Shown piece after piece: positions 32,948 through 44,679 of a stretch of DNA of 64,000 nucleotides (position 1 is the first letter of the stretch; every line of letters starts with the position of its first letter). The notes beneath the pieces were generated by a model. It was given only the letters and a program-made list of their open reading frames with translations. It did not search any database and was not told the origin of the DNA. The translations under genes and the position numbers were made by a program. This DNA comes from Tilletiopsis washingtonensis (Eukaryota; Basidiomycota; Exobasidiomycetes; Entylomatales): the NCBI RefSeq assembly GCF_003144115.1, contig NW_020312011.1:235937-299936 (forward strand), in the 5' to 3' direction.

Positions 32948-35670
32948 ATGGAGCGCGCCCCCGCCTCGGGCGCCACGACGCCCTCGTCGGCCTCGTCGTT
33001 CATGCGGCACTTCCGCCCACGCACCTCTGAGGCGCGCCGCAACGGCAGCGGCACGCCAATCGCGTCGCCGTCCAACGAGGACTTCAGCGAGCTCAACCGC
33101 TCTACCTCGGGCTTCTCCCGCGCCGGCCTCGCTTTTCCGCGCTCCTTCAGCGCCTCGTCTGGCCAGCTGCCGCAGAGCCCGCAGGCTCCTGCGTCGCCCG
33201 AGGTGCCCACGCGCCGCCCGGGCCTCTCACGCGGCACCTCGTCCGGCCGCCCAGGCGCCAATGGCCCGCCCGAGTCGCCTGGCGCTCCAGGCATGATACG
33301 CAGCGGCAGCGGCAACGGCACCAACAACCCCTTCGGGCGCATGGTGCGGCGCATCAGCGGTGCTGCCCGCGCAGATGCGCCTGCCGCAGCCTCGCCGACG
33401 AGCGAGGCACGGCCAAACGGCTCGGGCTCGCAGCCCTCTGCTGCGCCCGACGCTACGAGCTCGCGAGCGGCGAGCAACCACTCCGGCCGGGGCGCAGAGG
33501 CAGCCGATGCGGCGGACGTCTCTCCAACGGCCGAGGCAACGCCAGCGGCTGCGCACGCGCCAGGCACGGTGCACCGCATCCGGCTCGTGCCGCACCTTGA
33601 GGCCACCCGCTCGCTGCATTTCGAGCCCATCGAGCGTGACGTGGCTGAGGGCGAGGCGTGCCTCGTCAAGATGGGTCGCTTCACCGATCGCACTGCCGCC
33701 GCTGCTGCACCGGCGAGCGAGATGGGCATGACAAACAGCGCGACAATGGCCGACGTGACGCTGGGCGGACCAGCCACGTCACATGCGGGCGCAGCTGGCG
33801 AGTCAGCTGCGCGGCCAGGCGCAGCTGCGACGAGCTCGGCTGGCGGAGGCGGCCGTCTTGACTCGACGCGCGTGGCGTTCAAGAGCAAGGTTGTCAGCCG
33901 CGGCCACGCCGAGCTGTGGTGCGAAAGCGGCGGCAAGGTGAGCGCAGAACGGAGCAGCTCGTGTACGCCAGGCAGCTGATACAGGCCTGCCGCCTCGCAG
34001 TTCTTCATCCGCGACACCAAGTCGTCGTCCGGCACGTTCCTGAACCACATCCGCCTCTCGGCGCCCAATGCCGAGAGCCGGCCGTTTGCCATCAAGGATG
34101 GCGACGTGATCCAGCTGGGCGTGGATTACCAGGGCGGCACGGAGGAGGTGTACCGCTGCGTGAAGATGCGCGTTGAGCTCAACCGCGGCTGGCAGCGCGG
34201 CGCCAACCAGTTCAAGTGAGCATCGCGGCAGAGGTTGCATGCGCGTGTTGCTGACCGTCTTTGGCAGCGTGAATGCGCTGCGACAGCTGAGAGCGCTGCA
34301 AGGCGGCCCGGCTGAGGGCTCAGCGTCGAAGGAGAAGGCGGAAGGCGGCGCGGTGCCCACCAACCTGCAGGCGATGAGCGTGACTGACTGCTGCATCTGT
34401 AAGTGCTGGCGGTGATCCTGGCGCACGAGCGCGGAGCTGACGCAGTGGCTCTGGCGCAGGTCTGTTCTCGGTCACCGTCTGCCAGTCGCTCTTCATCGCG
34501 CCGTGCTCGCACGTCTTCCACTACAAGTGCATTCGGCCGCTTCTGGCGATGCACCACCCGGGCTTCTCATGTCCGCTTTGCCGCACGTTCGCCGACCTCG
34601 AGGCGGACGTGGAGCAAGATGACGAGTGGCAGGAGGCGCTCATTCGCGAGGCGGACGCCGCCGATGCCGCAAAAGCAGCTGCCACGCCCATGGCGGAGCT
34701 GCCAGACCCCACTGCTTCGCTGGTCGTCGTGCCCGAGAGCAGCCTGGCAGAGATTACTGCTACCTCCTCGTCAGCTGCACCGCAAGCCACGCCCGAGGCT
34801 GCCGGCGCCGGGCACCTGTCCAGCAGCGCTCAGAGCGGTGCCTCGCCGCTGGCACGAGCAGCGGTCACTCGTGCTCACGGAGCGGCAACGTCGCCGACCG
34901 CGGATGGCGTGATGGCCGCTGCACAAAATCTGCGCCGCGCCGTCGGCCCGAGCTCGGCACGCGGCGGTGTGGACTGGGCACGGCCTGACACGGCCGTCTC
35001 GAGCTCGCCGGGCCCCTCTCACTCCTTCTCCACGGCCTTTGGCGGCTCGTCGTCGCGCATTCGCGCACTGCACGACGAGGTAGCGCCCGAGGACCTCATC
35101 GAGCTGGAGGAGTCTGATGCCGCAGCCATGATCCGCCGTCCCTCGGCGCCCATCGACATGCCGCAGTCGCAGCCGCGAGGCGCGGACATCTTTACGCTCT
35201 CTGCGCCGCCCGGCTTCGACGAGTCGCGCACGCCGCGCAACGAGGTCTTCCTTGCGACACTTGCAGCGCCGCTGTCGGGACGAGGCAGCGGCCTGCGCTC
35301 GAGCAGCGGTGCGAACGACGCGCTGCCGAGTCTTGGTGCCTCGTTCGCCGGCACGACGCCGCCCGACGGCCCACGGCGCGCCAGTGCCGCTTCAGGGCAC
35401 AGCGCCGCGGAGCAGTACGACACGCCGGCTGGCTCGCCGCGCCGCTCGCCATCCACGTTCGAGGACGAGGAGCGGCACGGCGACATGTTTGCGCACGAGC
35501 ATGCCGACGGCGAGGCCACACGCGCCAGCAGCAAGGGCAAGGCGCCCGCGGGCACTGCCTCGGTCGACCACGACGGCGACGCGGCCGACAAGACGCACTC
35601 GCGCGACACCAGCTCGCCGACGTCTCCGAGCGCCTCCGGCAAGATCGGACGCTTCCTGAAGCGCGCATGA
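32948..35670 (+). CDS. FHA-RING ubiquitin ligase, Dma1/CHFR-like
   Basis: Exons 32948-33937, 34001-34215, 34268-34398, 34460-35670; 848 aa. After a ~200-residue Ser/Pro-rich region comes an FHA domain (residues ~210-400; VSRGHAELWCESG, KSSSGTFLNHIRLS, KDGDVIQLGVDYQGG), which binds phosphothreonine. A RING finger follows at ~444-490 (CCICLF ... APCSHVFHYKCI ... FSCPLCRTF), split by the third intron. FHA before RING is the order of Dma1 in fission yeast, Dma1/2 in budding yeast and CHFR in animals. These ligases delay septation or spindle-position exit in mitotic stress. The 360-residue C-terminal tail is Ser/Ala-rich and much longer than in the yeast proteins. The FHA domain contains a large Ala/Gly-rich insert before the SRGH motif. 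Confidence 0.9.
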
Positions 35671-35947
35671 CGACCTCGTCGATGAGCGCACGCCTGCGCT
35701 GTCTCCACGCCCACATCTAGATTCGCTCGTGTCTGTCTCTTCTTTCTCCTCATCCGCACGGTCTACGTCTGCCCGCGGCTCATGCTTCACGTCAATCCAT
35801 GCTCTACTCAGGCCTATCACACGCATCACACGAGCGAGACAGCGGAGAGAGTATATTGACACAGTAGGAGACAGCACAGGACAGGAGGCAGTATGTACAG
35901 GACGATGCTCTACAGGTGACGACGAGGAGGACGCTGCTGCTCGCACG

Positions 35948-37335
35948 CTACGCGCTGGTGATGGCGCGCGGCGCGAGGGCCTGGCGCTCCCAGGCCGTCC
36001 ACTCGAGCTCTGCCGGGAGCAGCTCGTCGATGAAGGCGCCGCTGTCGCGCGACGGCCGCGACGCCGGCTCGTCGACGAAGCCGATGTCGACGTCGAGGAT
36101 GTCGAGCTGCATCGCCTCGCCGTGGGCCTCGCCGTCCTGCGAGGCAGGCGCAAGGCCGAGCAGCGCCAGGAAGGCGTCCGTCTCGCGCTCGCTGTGCGCC
36201 AGCGCCTCGTGCTCGTGCGTGCTCGGCGGCGGCAGGAAGGGCGCCGTGAGCGTCGGGAAGAGCTCTGCGCCGCCGCTGCTGCTGCTCCTTGCTGTCTTGA
36301 TCTCCTTGCTGCTGCTACTCTCCGCCGTGGGCGCCGTCATGGTCGACGGCGCCTCGCTGCCGCGGACGACGCCGATGAGCGCGTCGTCCATGTCACTCGT
36401 GCCACCGAGTTTGCCACTGTCGCCGCCCGTGCTGAGAGCGCACAGGCTCACATCTCCTTTCTCCGTGGCGCCGCGCCGGAGCGCGGGCGCACGCGGATGC
36501 GGATCGTCCATCGCCGAGCCGGCGCCTGCTGCCGGCGCACCTTGTGCACTGCTGCTGCTTCGCACGCTCGCCACGCTGCTGCCATTGGCCGCTGTCTCAG
36601 TTTCCACCCCAGCGTCCGCTGCAGGGCCCGGCGCGGCGGTGCGTGTGTCGAGTCAACGACACACGCTGCACGCAGCCGGGACGCCTCCGCTGCAGGGAGG
36701 CGAACGCTTGGGGATGCCGAGTCGTGAGACTCGGCGGGAGGAAGAGACGCGGCCGGCGCTGCGGACTGCGCTGCAAAGAGCGAGTGGGTGGGGTGCGTCG
36801 AAAGAGTCGCCGGCGACGATGTCGGATGCGCGAGGAGGGATGAGGATGCTGTGGGCTCGGAGACGAGCGGGCGAGCGGCTGGTGATGATGGGCTGAGTGA
36901 CGAAAGAGTGGCGGCGGGATCGACGATGGCGTGCGGAGTGAGCAGCGAGTCGGCGAGACCGGCTAGCGGAGAGGCAGAACCGAGCGGCGGTGCGCCGGCC
37001 TGCAGCAGGCAGCGCACAAGGTTCTCGAGCGCGGCGACGCGCGTCTCGAGGCGCTGTGCCTCGGCGGCGCGGGCCTGCAGCGCGGCATTGTCGCGGCGCA
37101 GCGAGTCGAGCTCGCTCTCGAGGCCCTCGAGTGCGGCCTTCTTGCGGTCGCGCGAGATCTGCGCGCTGGCACGGTTGCGCGCCTGGCGCGCCTCGAGGCG
37201 GGCGGCGCGCTCGGGGTCGATGGGCTTGCCGGACGCCTTGCGCTTCGAGCCGGCCAGCTGGGTGTGCGACGAGCTGGAGGCGGGCGAGCCGGCCGACGAT
37301 GTGGACGACGATGCGGCGGGTGATGCGGCGCTCAT
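35948..37335 (-). CDS. Hac1/XBP1/Cib1-type bZIP factor with probable IRE1-spliced intron
   Basis: Starts MSAASPAASSSTS at 37335. Basic region EARQARNRASAQISRDRKK (residues ~48-66) has the N-x-x-A-x-Q-x-S/A-R pattern of XBP1/Hac1, followed by a leucine zipper to ~111. Unspliced, the frame ends at 36448 (295 aa). A second frame, with no ATG of its own near its start, runs down to a stop at 35948 and is rich in acidic/Ser residues (DLDILD-like, ELEWTAWERQAL), like a transactivation domain. Removing 36692-36622 at paired CTG|CAGC sites fuses the frames into 438 aa (exons 37335-36693 and 36621-35948). Hac1-type factors drive the unfolded-protein response; in Ustilago maydis the homologue Cib1 also links to pathogenic growth. 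Conventional introns of 53 or 44 nt in the same place would also close the frame, with poorer donors. Divergent from Rrm4. Confidence 0.88.
36622..36692 (-). other. Predicted unconventional (IRE1-type) intron, 71 nt
   Basis: The 5' site is the loop CTG|CAGC (36695-36689) held by a perfect 7-bp stem, CGCCTCC with GGAGGCG (36702-36696 with 36688-36682). The 3' site is an identical CTG|CAGC loop (36624-36618), whose flanking stem is weak: two C-G pairs, then mismatches. Both sites continue CTGCAGCGGA. The consensus for Hac1/XBP1 cleavage is CNG|CNGN in a 7-nt loop. The excised piece contains an internal 10-bp hairpin (36641-36650 with 36657-36666). Its length is not a multiple of three, so removal changes frame. 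Confidence 0.72.
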
Positions 37336-38524
37336 GACGAGCAGGTGTGAGTTGGGAGAGACGTAGACGTAGAGTGTCGAGAGATGTAGGCAAGGGCGAA
37401 AGAGAAGTACGAGCAGGTGCGAGCGTCAAGCCGCGCACGCGATAGCGAGAAGGAGAAGACGGCGTGAAGGACAGGTGCGGCGGACGGGACGGAGAGCGTG
37501 GGCGAGGCGGGCGGGCAGGCGAGGCGAGTGACGTGGAGGTGCGGAGACAAGCGGCGACGGCGGCGGCGGGCGTGTGTGACGTGGCGCGGGTCTGCGGGCG
37601 CAGCAGGCCGCGCCGATAGGGGCTCGTGGCTGCCAGTGCTGCGCCCAGCACCTTCCACGTGTCGCTTCGGTGCTCCCGCGCTGCTGTTCCCACGCCTGCT
37701 GCCTTCGCTCGCGGCTCTCGCACGAGAGACCTAACCCTCGCTCATGCTTCAGCGCCTGCCTGGCGCTGCGGACAGCGACCCGCTCCTGCTCTGCTGCCGA
37801 AGGCCCACCAATGTCATGCGCTCTGCTTGCCGCAGGTCCAGGAGCACATTTCATCAGGCCCGATGCCGATGCGACGTCGATCGCTCGGCCGACGCGCCCG
37901 GCAGCGAGAGGCGTAGCTCTTGCCGCCGGGCAACGCAAGGTCTGGCGCAATGCACGAATCTTGAGAGCCGACAGTTAGCTCATCCGATCCTCCTCAACGT
38001 CATGGCGCTCAGCGTACTGCGAATGAAGGCTGCTGCCCGTCGCCGTCTTGTGCGTGACCGCGGGGTGTTGCTCTCGCCCCTCCTGCCACGCGGCGGGCCG
38101 TGCATCGTTCGCGCGCCAGAAATTTCGCGGCGACGGCTCTTTTGTCCGCGGCATCACGCACAACAGCAGCTCAGGCGTCTGAGCTGCCGCATGGCGAGCA
38201 CGACGAGGCCACAAAGACGTCGAGCATTAGGCGGTCTCATGCTACGTGGCATTGGAGCAGCAGTCTGGCTGCATCGCTGCAGAGATCTGGCAGTGCGGAA
38301 GGGAGAGCCAGCGGCGGCGCGGGCGGCTGCTCTGGTGTGATGCGCGCGGTGTGCCGTGCGCGCTTCTTCCATGCTCGCCCGTCACAAGCGCGCCACAGCC
38401 TTGCTTCCCACCACACGCAGCCCTGAAGCACTCCAGCTGCACTCCAGACTTGCGCTCCTCACTCTCATTGCAGCGCAGCACCTCCACATCCTCACTCTCT
38501 ACCCTTGGCCGGCGCACGTCCGCC
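37336..38524. other. Divergent promoter region of the bZIP and Rrm4 genes (1.2 kb)
   Basis: No supported gene. Hac1-type mRNAs often have long leaders, so part of this may be 5' UTR. Short open frames exist on both strands but none has domain character. Confidence 0.5.
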
Positions 38525-41321
38525 ATGGCCGACTCCATCTACGCCCCGCGTCCCGACGCCGGCCGCAGCGGCGCAGAGGCATCGCAGCATGCGCCCAGCG
38601 CCGATGCCGCAGCGCAGGCACCTGTGTCTGAAGCCGGAGATGTCTCTGCCGAGTCGCTCGAGGCACCGCCGCCGCCGCCGCACCCGTTCCTCACGCGCCC
38701 GCTGCTCCATGTGCGCGGCCTGGACGCTGCGCTGTCGGACAAGGAGCTCGCAAGCGGGCCGTTTCAGCTCTTCCTGCCTGTCCGGTGAGTCGCACAGCTT
38801 GGCCATTGTGGGAGCAGAACCGATGAGGAAGCCAGAAGAGGCGTGAGGCATGTGCAGCAGCACTGGCAGGAGCAGCTCGGCGTGTAGGTTCCGCGCGGCA
38901 AGGCATGCCAGCCTGAGCCTTCGACGTCGTCTTTGCTGCGCCTGCTGCGCCTCGCTCCACCAGGTCCTTAGGGCTGGAGCAATCACGCGGAAGCGCACGT
39001 CGCCACGGCTGCTCACCAAACCGCACAGCCTCAACATCAACCGGTCAGTGCCGGAAGGGCAGACGGCCAGCGGCACAGTGGAGTTCCAGACGCTCGAGCG
39101 AGGTTCGTGAAGCGGCGCTGCAGATGCGGGACACGGCTGACGTGTACGGTGTCGCAGCTGAGAGAGCACTGGCTACTGTGCGCGGCGGCGTGGAGCTCTC
39201 CGTCGCTGCCGACCCGGCAGACGACCCGAAGCCGCAGGCCAAGACGCGGCTGGTGAAGCAGCTCGCGCCAGGCACCGAGGACGTCGACGTGTACGAGCTC
39301 TTCCGGCCATTCGGGCCGCTGGCACGTGCGGTGCGCATCCTGACGAACCCGGCGGGCGTGCACACGGGCTTCCGTGGCATGGCGCTGCTCGAGTTCTACG
39401 CCGAGGAGGATGCGGCGCGGGCGCAGAACGAGATGCACTGCACCGAGGTGCGCGGCAAGACCATCTCGGTCGCCATCGACTCGGCACCGCGGCGGCCTAG
39501 CGCAGCTGGTGGGCAGGAGTTCAGCGCAGCTGCGGCGCCTTTCGTGCCCGGCGCCGGTGCCTCGCGAGGCATGAGCGCCGCTGCGCCCTCCTTCACACCG
39601 CCGCAGCGCAATGTGTCGGGCTCTAGCAGCTCGATCTACGCCACGCAGCCCGCCCCGCCGCAGCTCAACTCGCAGCAGGCCGGGCCCATCATCGCCGTGC
39701 CCGGCACAAATTTGCAGTACTCGGCCTCTGCGGCCACCTACATCGACCCCTGCAACCTGTTCTGCAAGAACCTCGACCCCGAGATCTCGTCCAACGACCT
39801 CTTCGCGGCGTTCAAGCAGTTCGGGCGCATCGTGTCTGCGCGCGTCATGCGCGACGAGCACGGCGTGAGCCGCGAGTTTGGCTTCGTCAGCTACACGACG
39901 GCCGACGAGGCGAGCCGCGCGCTGCACGCCATGAACAACGTCGTGCTCGGCTCCAAGGCGATGATGGTGCGCCTTCACGAGCCAAAGAAGATGCGCGAGC
40001 AGAAGCTGGCACACAAGTTCTCCGGCGCGCCGACAAACGGCGTCGGACCGCACGGCCGCGGCAGCCCGCCGGTCAGCGGACATGCATCCGAGACGAATGG
40101 CAGCCCGGCAGGCACGCCGAACCTGGAGCAAGGCGGCTTTGCCGCGGCGCGCAAGCTGCCCGAGCGGCCTGCACACACGTTCACGCGCGGCGCATCGGAC
40201 AATGCCGCAGCCAGTGGCAGCACCGGCAGCGAGCCAGCGCCGGCTCCGCTCAGCATGCAGAGCATCACGGCCGAGCTGGCGCAAAAGGTCGGAGCGTTGC
40301 CGACCGTGCGCGCTGAGCAGGTGGACGACATCGTCAAGGAGATGCTCAAGCTCAGCTTGCCCGAGACGCTCGAGGCTCTCAACAACCCCGTCGAGCTGAT
40401 GCAGCGCGTCAACGACGCGCGCGACGAGTTGCCGCAGTCGCCTGTCGCGCAGCAGTCCGCGTTCCTCTCGACACCGCTGCAGCCCGTCGGCACGCTCGCC
40501 GACAGCGCGTCCGTCATGTCCTCGGCGCCGGCATCCGCAAAGGAGCGCGAGCGCCTGCTCAAGGCTGTGCATGCCATTGTGCCCGCCGGCAGCCCAGTGG
40601 AGGACATCACCGACATGCTCACGAGTCTGAACAAGAAGGACCGCGCGCTCTGCCTCTTCAACGCAGACTTCCTCAGGACGAAGGTCGACGAGGCTCGCGA
40701 GATTCTCGACATCACGGAAGAGGACGGCGAGGAGGTCAAGGCGAAGAGCGCGGGCAGCTCGCCCGTCGTGACGTCGCAGTCGCCGGCCGCTGCCATCGCT
40801 GCTGCCGCAAGCGGCTCGACCGAGGCAGCAGCCGAGCCCGCCGCACCGACACACACGCTTGTCAGCCTGGCGCGTCTGCCTGCCATCGAGATCATCCGGC
40901 TGGCCTCGGCGGCGCCGGACTCTGGCTCTGCGGGCTTGCCGCTGCCGAAGGCGGACCCAGAGAAGATGCGAGAGACGGATGAGTTCATCGACTCGCTCAA
41001 GGGCAAGCCGGCCCACGACCAGAAGCAGAAGGTGCGTCAGGGTGATGCTAGCCTCACGTGCCCAGACTGACCGACTCTCTGGCGCAGGTCGGAGACCATC
41101 TCTTCAAGAAGATCCGCTCCTTTGGCGTCAAGGGTGCGCCGAAGATCAGTGCGTATGGGGAGAGCGATGCGAGCGCCAGCAACTCATGCTCACCCGCGCC
41201 CTCCACAGCCATCACACTGCTCGACTCAGAAGACCTGCGCGCTCTGGCACACCTCATGAACTCATACCCCGAGGTGCTGCGCCAAAAAGTCACGTTCCTC
41301 GCCGGCGGCGGCGCCAAGTAG
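38525..41321 (+). CDS. rrm4: Rrm4-type endosomal mRNA-transport protein
   Basis: Exons 38525-38784, 39029-39102, 39158-41031, 41088-41148, 41209-41321; 793 aa, nearly the length I recall for Ustilago Rrm4. RRM1 (HPFLTRPLLHVRGLDAALSD then EGQTASGTVEFQTLERAERA), RRM2 (~141-222, TRLVKQLAPGTEDVDVYELF) and RRM3 (~309-390, DPCNLFCKNLDPEISSNDLF with FGFVSYTT) are followed by MLLE-like helices at ~497 (EQVDDIVKEMLKLSLPETLE), ~573 (KERERLLKAVHAIV, EDITDMLTSLNKKDRALCLF) and the C-terminus (KKIRSFGVKGAPKI, DSEDLRALAHLMNSYPEVLR). Rrm4 binds mRNAs and, through its MLLE region and Upa1, rides endosomes along microtubules in hyphae. The second exon was placed by matching the RRM1 core; the strongest-looking earlier AG (38963) breaks the frame. 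Confidence 0.95.
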
Positions 41322-41671
41322 GGCGCCGCGCTGCCGCGCCTCACCTGTCCTTACTCGAGCGCCCCTCTTCGCCCTTCACCGCGCCACTGCGCAGCTGCCT
41401 GCATCGACGTCGGCCTCTCTTCTGCAGGGCTCGCGCGGTGGCAGCGCCTTAGACCCTCTCTTCCTTGCGTTACCCCACCCTCGGCGCCGTGGTTCTGCTT
41501 CGTCTCGCGAGCTGTCGGCGCGGGGCTGCACTTCCTCTTGAAGCGCGTGTCTAGCACCTCGCTGAATTGCACACGTTGGCAAACGATCACATGTTCTGAG
41601 TGCTGTACATGGAGCGTTTGCTATTGCGATGTGCTGGCAAACCCTGCCGGGGTATAACGCTACAGGACGCC
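41322..41671. other. Convergent 3' intergenic region
   Basis: Between the stops of Rrm4 (+) and the exonuclease (-). Nothing beyond presumed 3' UTRs. Confidence 0.5.
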
Positions 41672-44533
41672 TTACTTGCTCTCGGCCGTGACTGCCTCAT
41701 TGTCTTTCTCCTCGTTGTCGCTCTCGTTCTTGCCCTCCACCTCACGCTTCTCGTCATCCCTGTCCTCCACCTCCTCCTCCTCCGCCTCCTCCTCCTCCTC
41801 CTCGCGCGAGGCACTCGCATTCGAGCTCTCATCTGAGCTCTCAACCGAGCTTGCGGCTGATCCCATGCTCGAGTGCGTCACAGGGAGGCCTGCCTCCAGT
41901 AGCCGTTCCAGCCTTCCAAGCCGCCGCTGGTGACGTCGCCTTCTCTGCGAGCTGCGGGGACTACGGGGCACAAAAGCTCTCCCGCCGTCATTCGTCAGCT
42001 TGATTGCGTCTCGTAGGGCCCTGCGAGCGTGGTCGACGTTGAAAGCGTTGAGCGAAAGTACTGTTTGTCGTAGAGATCTCAAGACTCTGGAGCCGGCCGT
42101 ATACGCAGAACGGGTGTCGTCAGGCATGCTCAGGAGCTCCACCATGCGGCAGTGCAGTTCTTCGGTGACCTCTTCGCTTTTGAGCCGCGCAAAGCCGCCT
42201 GCAATTACGGTCCTCGTGAAGTCCGATCCTTTATCTTCGGGCGCACATGCATAAAGAGCGGAGTATGGCGCTCCCCTGCGGAAGAGGGCGAAGGCATAGT
42301 CGCTCAGGCTTGCACATTGCCGCGTCTCCCCTGCGCCTCGCGTGACCGTCAGACCAGTCTCGTTCATAGGCTTCCAGAGCGCGCGGAGCTTGTCCACTTC
42401 GGCTTTACGAGGCGACTCAGAAGGATGAGCGACCTGCGAAGCTGTTCCTGTGCAAGCCGCCTCAGCGCACGGCACGGTCGGATGGGCAGACGGCGGACGT
42501 ACCTGGCGACGCCAAGTCTGTGGCGACTGGCTGCTCAGCGTCGGGAACGGCTTCCGACTTCTGCGCAGCTTTGTGCGCAGAGTTCGAGGTCTTGGCGGTA
42601 CGGACGGCAGAAGTTCTGACGGTCGGGCGAGCAGACGCGCGACCCCTGGTCGTTCTCCCGGCGCCTGGCGTCCCGGTAGTGCTGCGTGCCTGGGCAGCAA
42701 CGTTGCTAATTTCGTGTCGACGTGCCGCAGCTTCCATATCGTCGCACAGCTTGTCGCTCATTCGCGCTGCATCGAGCAACGCGGCTTCGTCGTTCATCGT
42801 CCGCTGCAACGCGGCAGCAGCCGCCGCAGCCGCCGATGCAGCAGCTGCAGCAGCTGATGCCGCAGCGGCGGCCGCTGCCGCCAGTGCTGCCGCCGTCGTC
42901 GAGTCGAGTGCGGTGCTGGTGCGAGCTGCGCTGCCGAAGGATGAAGCTCGCTCGACGTCGCGAAGCGCTTGCTGGCTCTGCGCCTGTCTCTCGATGAGAC
43001 CGCGCGTCGTGGGAGGCTGAATCGGTGGTTGCCCGACTGCCGGTCCGACGTGGGTGAGCTGCGCCTGCAGAAGCGCCCTAACGTCGTCAGACATGTGCAG
43101 CGAAGGGTCTGCAGCGGGAGGCGCGACGATCTGAGCCTTGACGTCGCTTGAAGGTGGCGCCGCCCGGAACCAGCCCGCTGCCGTGCTCGCAGCGGTCGCT
43201 TCCTCGTGGCGCTTCTTCAGCAATGCGTCGAGACGAGGCACGAGCTCTCGCATGATCGCAGTCCCAGCAACGACGTCGCACGCAGCGTACTCGACCTGTC
43301 GATCTTCGAGATGCATCAGCGACCAGTTGCTGGATCGCACGCTGTCCTCCTTGATCAGGCGGCGCTGTACGTAGATGCGCGTCAGATCGCGCAGGGCGAT
43401 CATCCAATGCCGACCGGCCCATCGCTCCGGATCGGCCAGCTTGGCGACGGTGGAGAGCTCGAGCAGCGAGCGCGACGGCACGCCCCAGTCTTTGTAGAGC
43501 TTGTGTGCGTCTCCAGAGATGGCAACGCCGTACTGAAGCGGACATGAAGTGTCAGCATCTCGCGAGCGCCTGCACCAGAGACACACGCACCTTCCAGCTC
43601 GACTCGTCGGCCATGAGCTCGCGCAGCCCGTCAGGAACGCAGCCCATCCGACCGATCTGCAGCAGCAGCACCATGCCTGGACTCGCAATTTGCAGCAGCG
43701 AGAGCTTGCCGGTCTTGTACGTGCGCTGATCGAAGGGCCACTCGGCGTCGACGGACAGCGGCACGCCGCGCGGGACGCACGCCAACAGCTCGGCCGCTTC
43801 GATGGGACACGCCGTCACCGCCACTGCCGGCTTGCGACCGCCCATGTATGGCGCACACGTCTCCATCGTGAAGGTCTTGAGTCCTGTCTCGAGCCGAGTG
43901 CGCTCCACCTCGTGGAAGCGCGCGCGCTGTGCCGCCGAGGTGCCCACGCTCCTTGAGCTCTGTTGCCGGCCTCCTCTTTTGGCTGCGCCATCGGCTCGCG
44001 GTCGTGCAGGAGCCTTCAAGCTGCTGCTGCTGCTTCGCGACAGTCAGCATGCATACACACCAAACAGCGTGGAGCGGTACTCACCTCGCTTCCTTGCGGG
44101 TGCGCGCCGAGGCAGTACGAGGCGCCGGCTGCGCGCGAGCCTTGCCCTTCCCTTTGGCCGCGCGGTGCGCTGCCGCAACATCGTCCTCATCGCTGTGGAC
44201 TCGGGGTCGCGACGTGCTCGCCGTAAGTTGCACCCAGGCCAACCGCTCGCGCTCGAGCCTGTCACTGTGAGCCTGCGCCGCCTCGGCGCTGACGCTGGCC
44301 TTGAGGCCCTCGAAGCGCGCACGCCGCTTCGCAGGCGGCCGCGGCGCGCAGGCGGGCGACAGACGTGGTGAGGAGGCGCCGCAAGAGGAGGAGGAAGATG
44401 AGGCGCTGCTGGAGAGAAGCTCGATGGGATCCTCGGCCGCATGGCCGCGAGCGGCGCGTGGCAACGGCATGAGCGTGGCGGGACAGATGCGCGCCAGCGG
44501 CGTCGAGAGCACACGCAGCAGCGGCGCCGGCAT
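41672..44533 (-). CDS. 3'-5' exonuclease domain protein, WRN-exonuclease type
   Basis: Exons 44533-44085, ~44029-43591, 43532-42503, 42447-41672; 897 aa. The DEDDy fold is visible: ExoI PLSVDAEWPFD (Asp-x-Glu), a core through LLQIASPGMVLLLQIGRMG and YGVAISGDAHKLYKDWGV, and ExoIII HLEDRQVEYAACDVV (Tyr-x-x-x-Asp). This family trims DNA 3' ends, as in the WRN exonuclease; no helicase motifs are present. Beyond it come a poly-Ala tract, a basic stretch, a block LRALWKPMNETGLTV ... SDYAFALFRRGAPYSALYAC, and a strongly acidic tail (REEEEEEAEEEEVEDRDDE). The first-exon start is uncertain: ATGs at 44761, 44533 and 44470 share the frame. The exon-2 acceptor falls in a CAG repeat, so it can shift by whole codons. 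An ACGCGT lies at 44674-44679. Confidence 0.82.
42812..42896 (-). repeat. Poly-alanine-coding GCN tract
   Basis: On the coding strand of the exonuclease gene this is a GCN run giving three Ala stretches separated by single Ser residues ([25 protein letters not shown]). In frame; codons are mixed GCG/GCA/GCT/GCC. Confidence 0.85.
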
Positions 44534-44673
44534 GGATGTTGCCAAGGTAGCTGCTCCGAAGCCAAGTCTCGACGAGCCAGAGTGACTCGCCGGCCGTCGA
44601 GGAAGTGCGCCGAGCGGTGGCGGAGAGGGCAAGAGGTGGAAGAGGTGGAAGTGGAGCGGAACGAGCACAAAGG

Positions 44674-44679
44674 ACGCGT
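44674..44679. promoter_or_regulatory. ACGCGT (MCB-like) element upstream of the exonuclease gene
   Basis: ACGCGT, 141 nt before the preferred exonuclease ATG at 44533. Low evidential weight alone, because the hexamer is common in GC-rich DNA. Confidence 0.3.

Noticed and set aside
36619-36671. Conventional 53-nt GT-AG intron as an alternative to the IRE1-type intron
   Set aside because: It also closes the frame, but its donor GTGCAG is unlike the GTGAGT/GTGCGT donors used elsewhere, and it would not explain the duplicated CTG|CAGC sites or the perfect hairpin. Kept as the main competing model.
38964-39028. Earlier acceptor for Rrm4 exon 2
   Set aside because: It breaks the frame from exon 1 and adds residues absent from the RRM1 fold. 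The acceptor before 39029 restores the expected RRM1 sequence.
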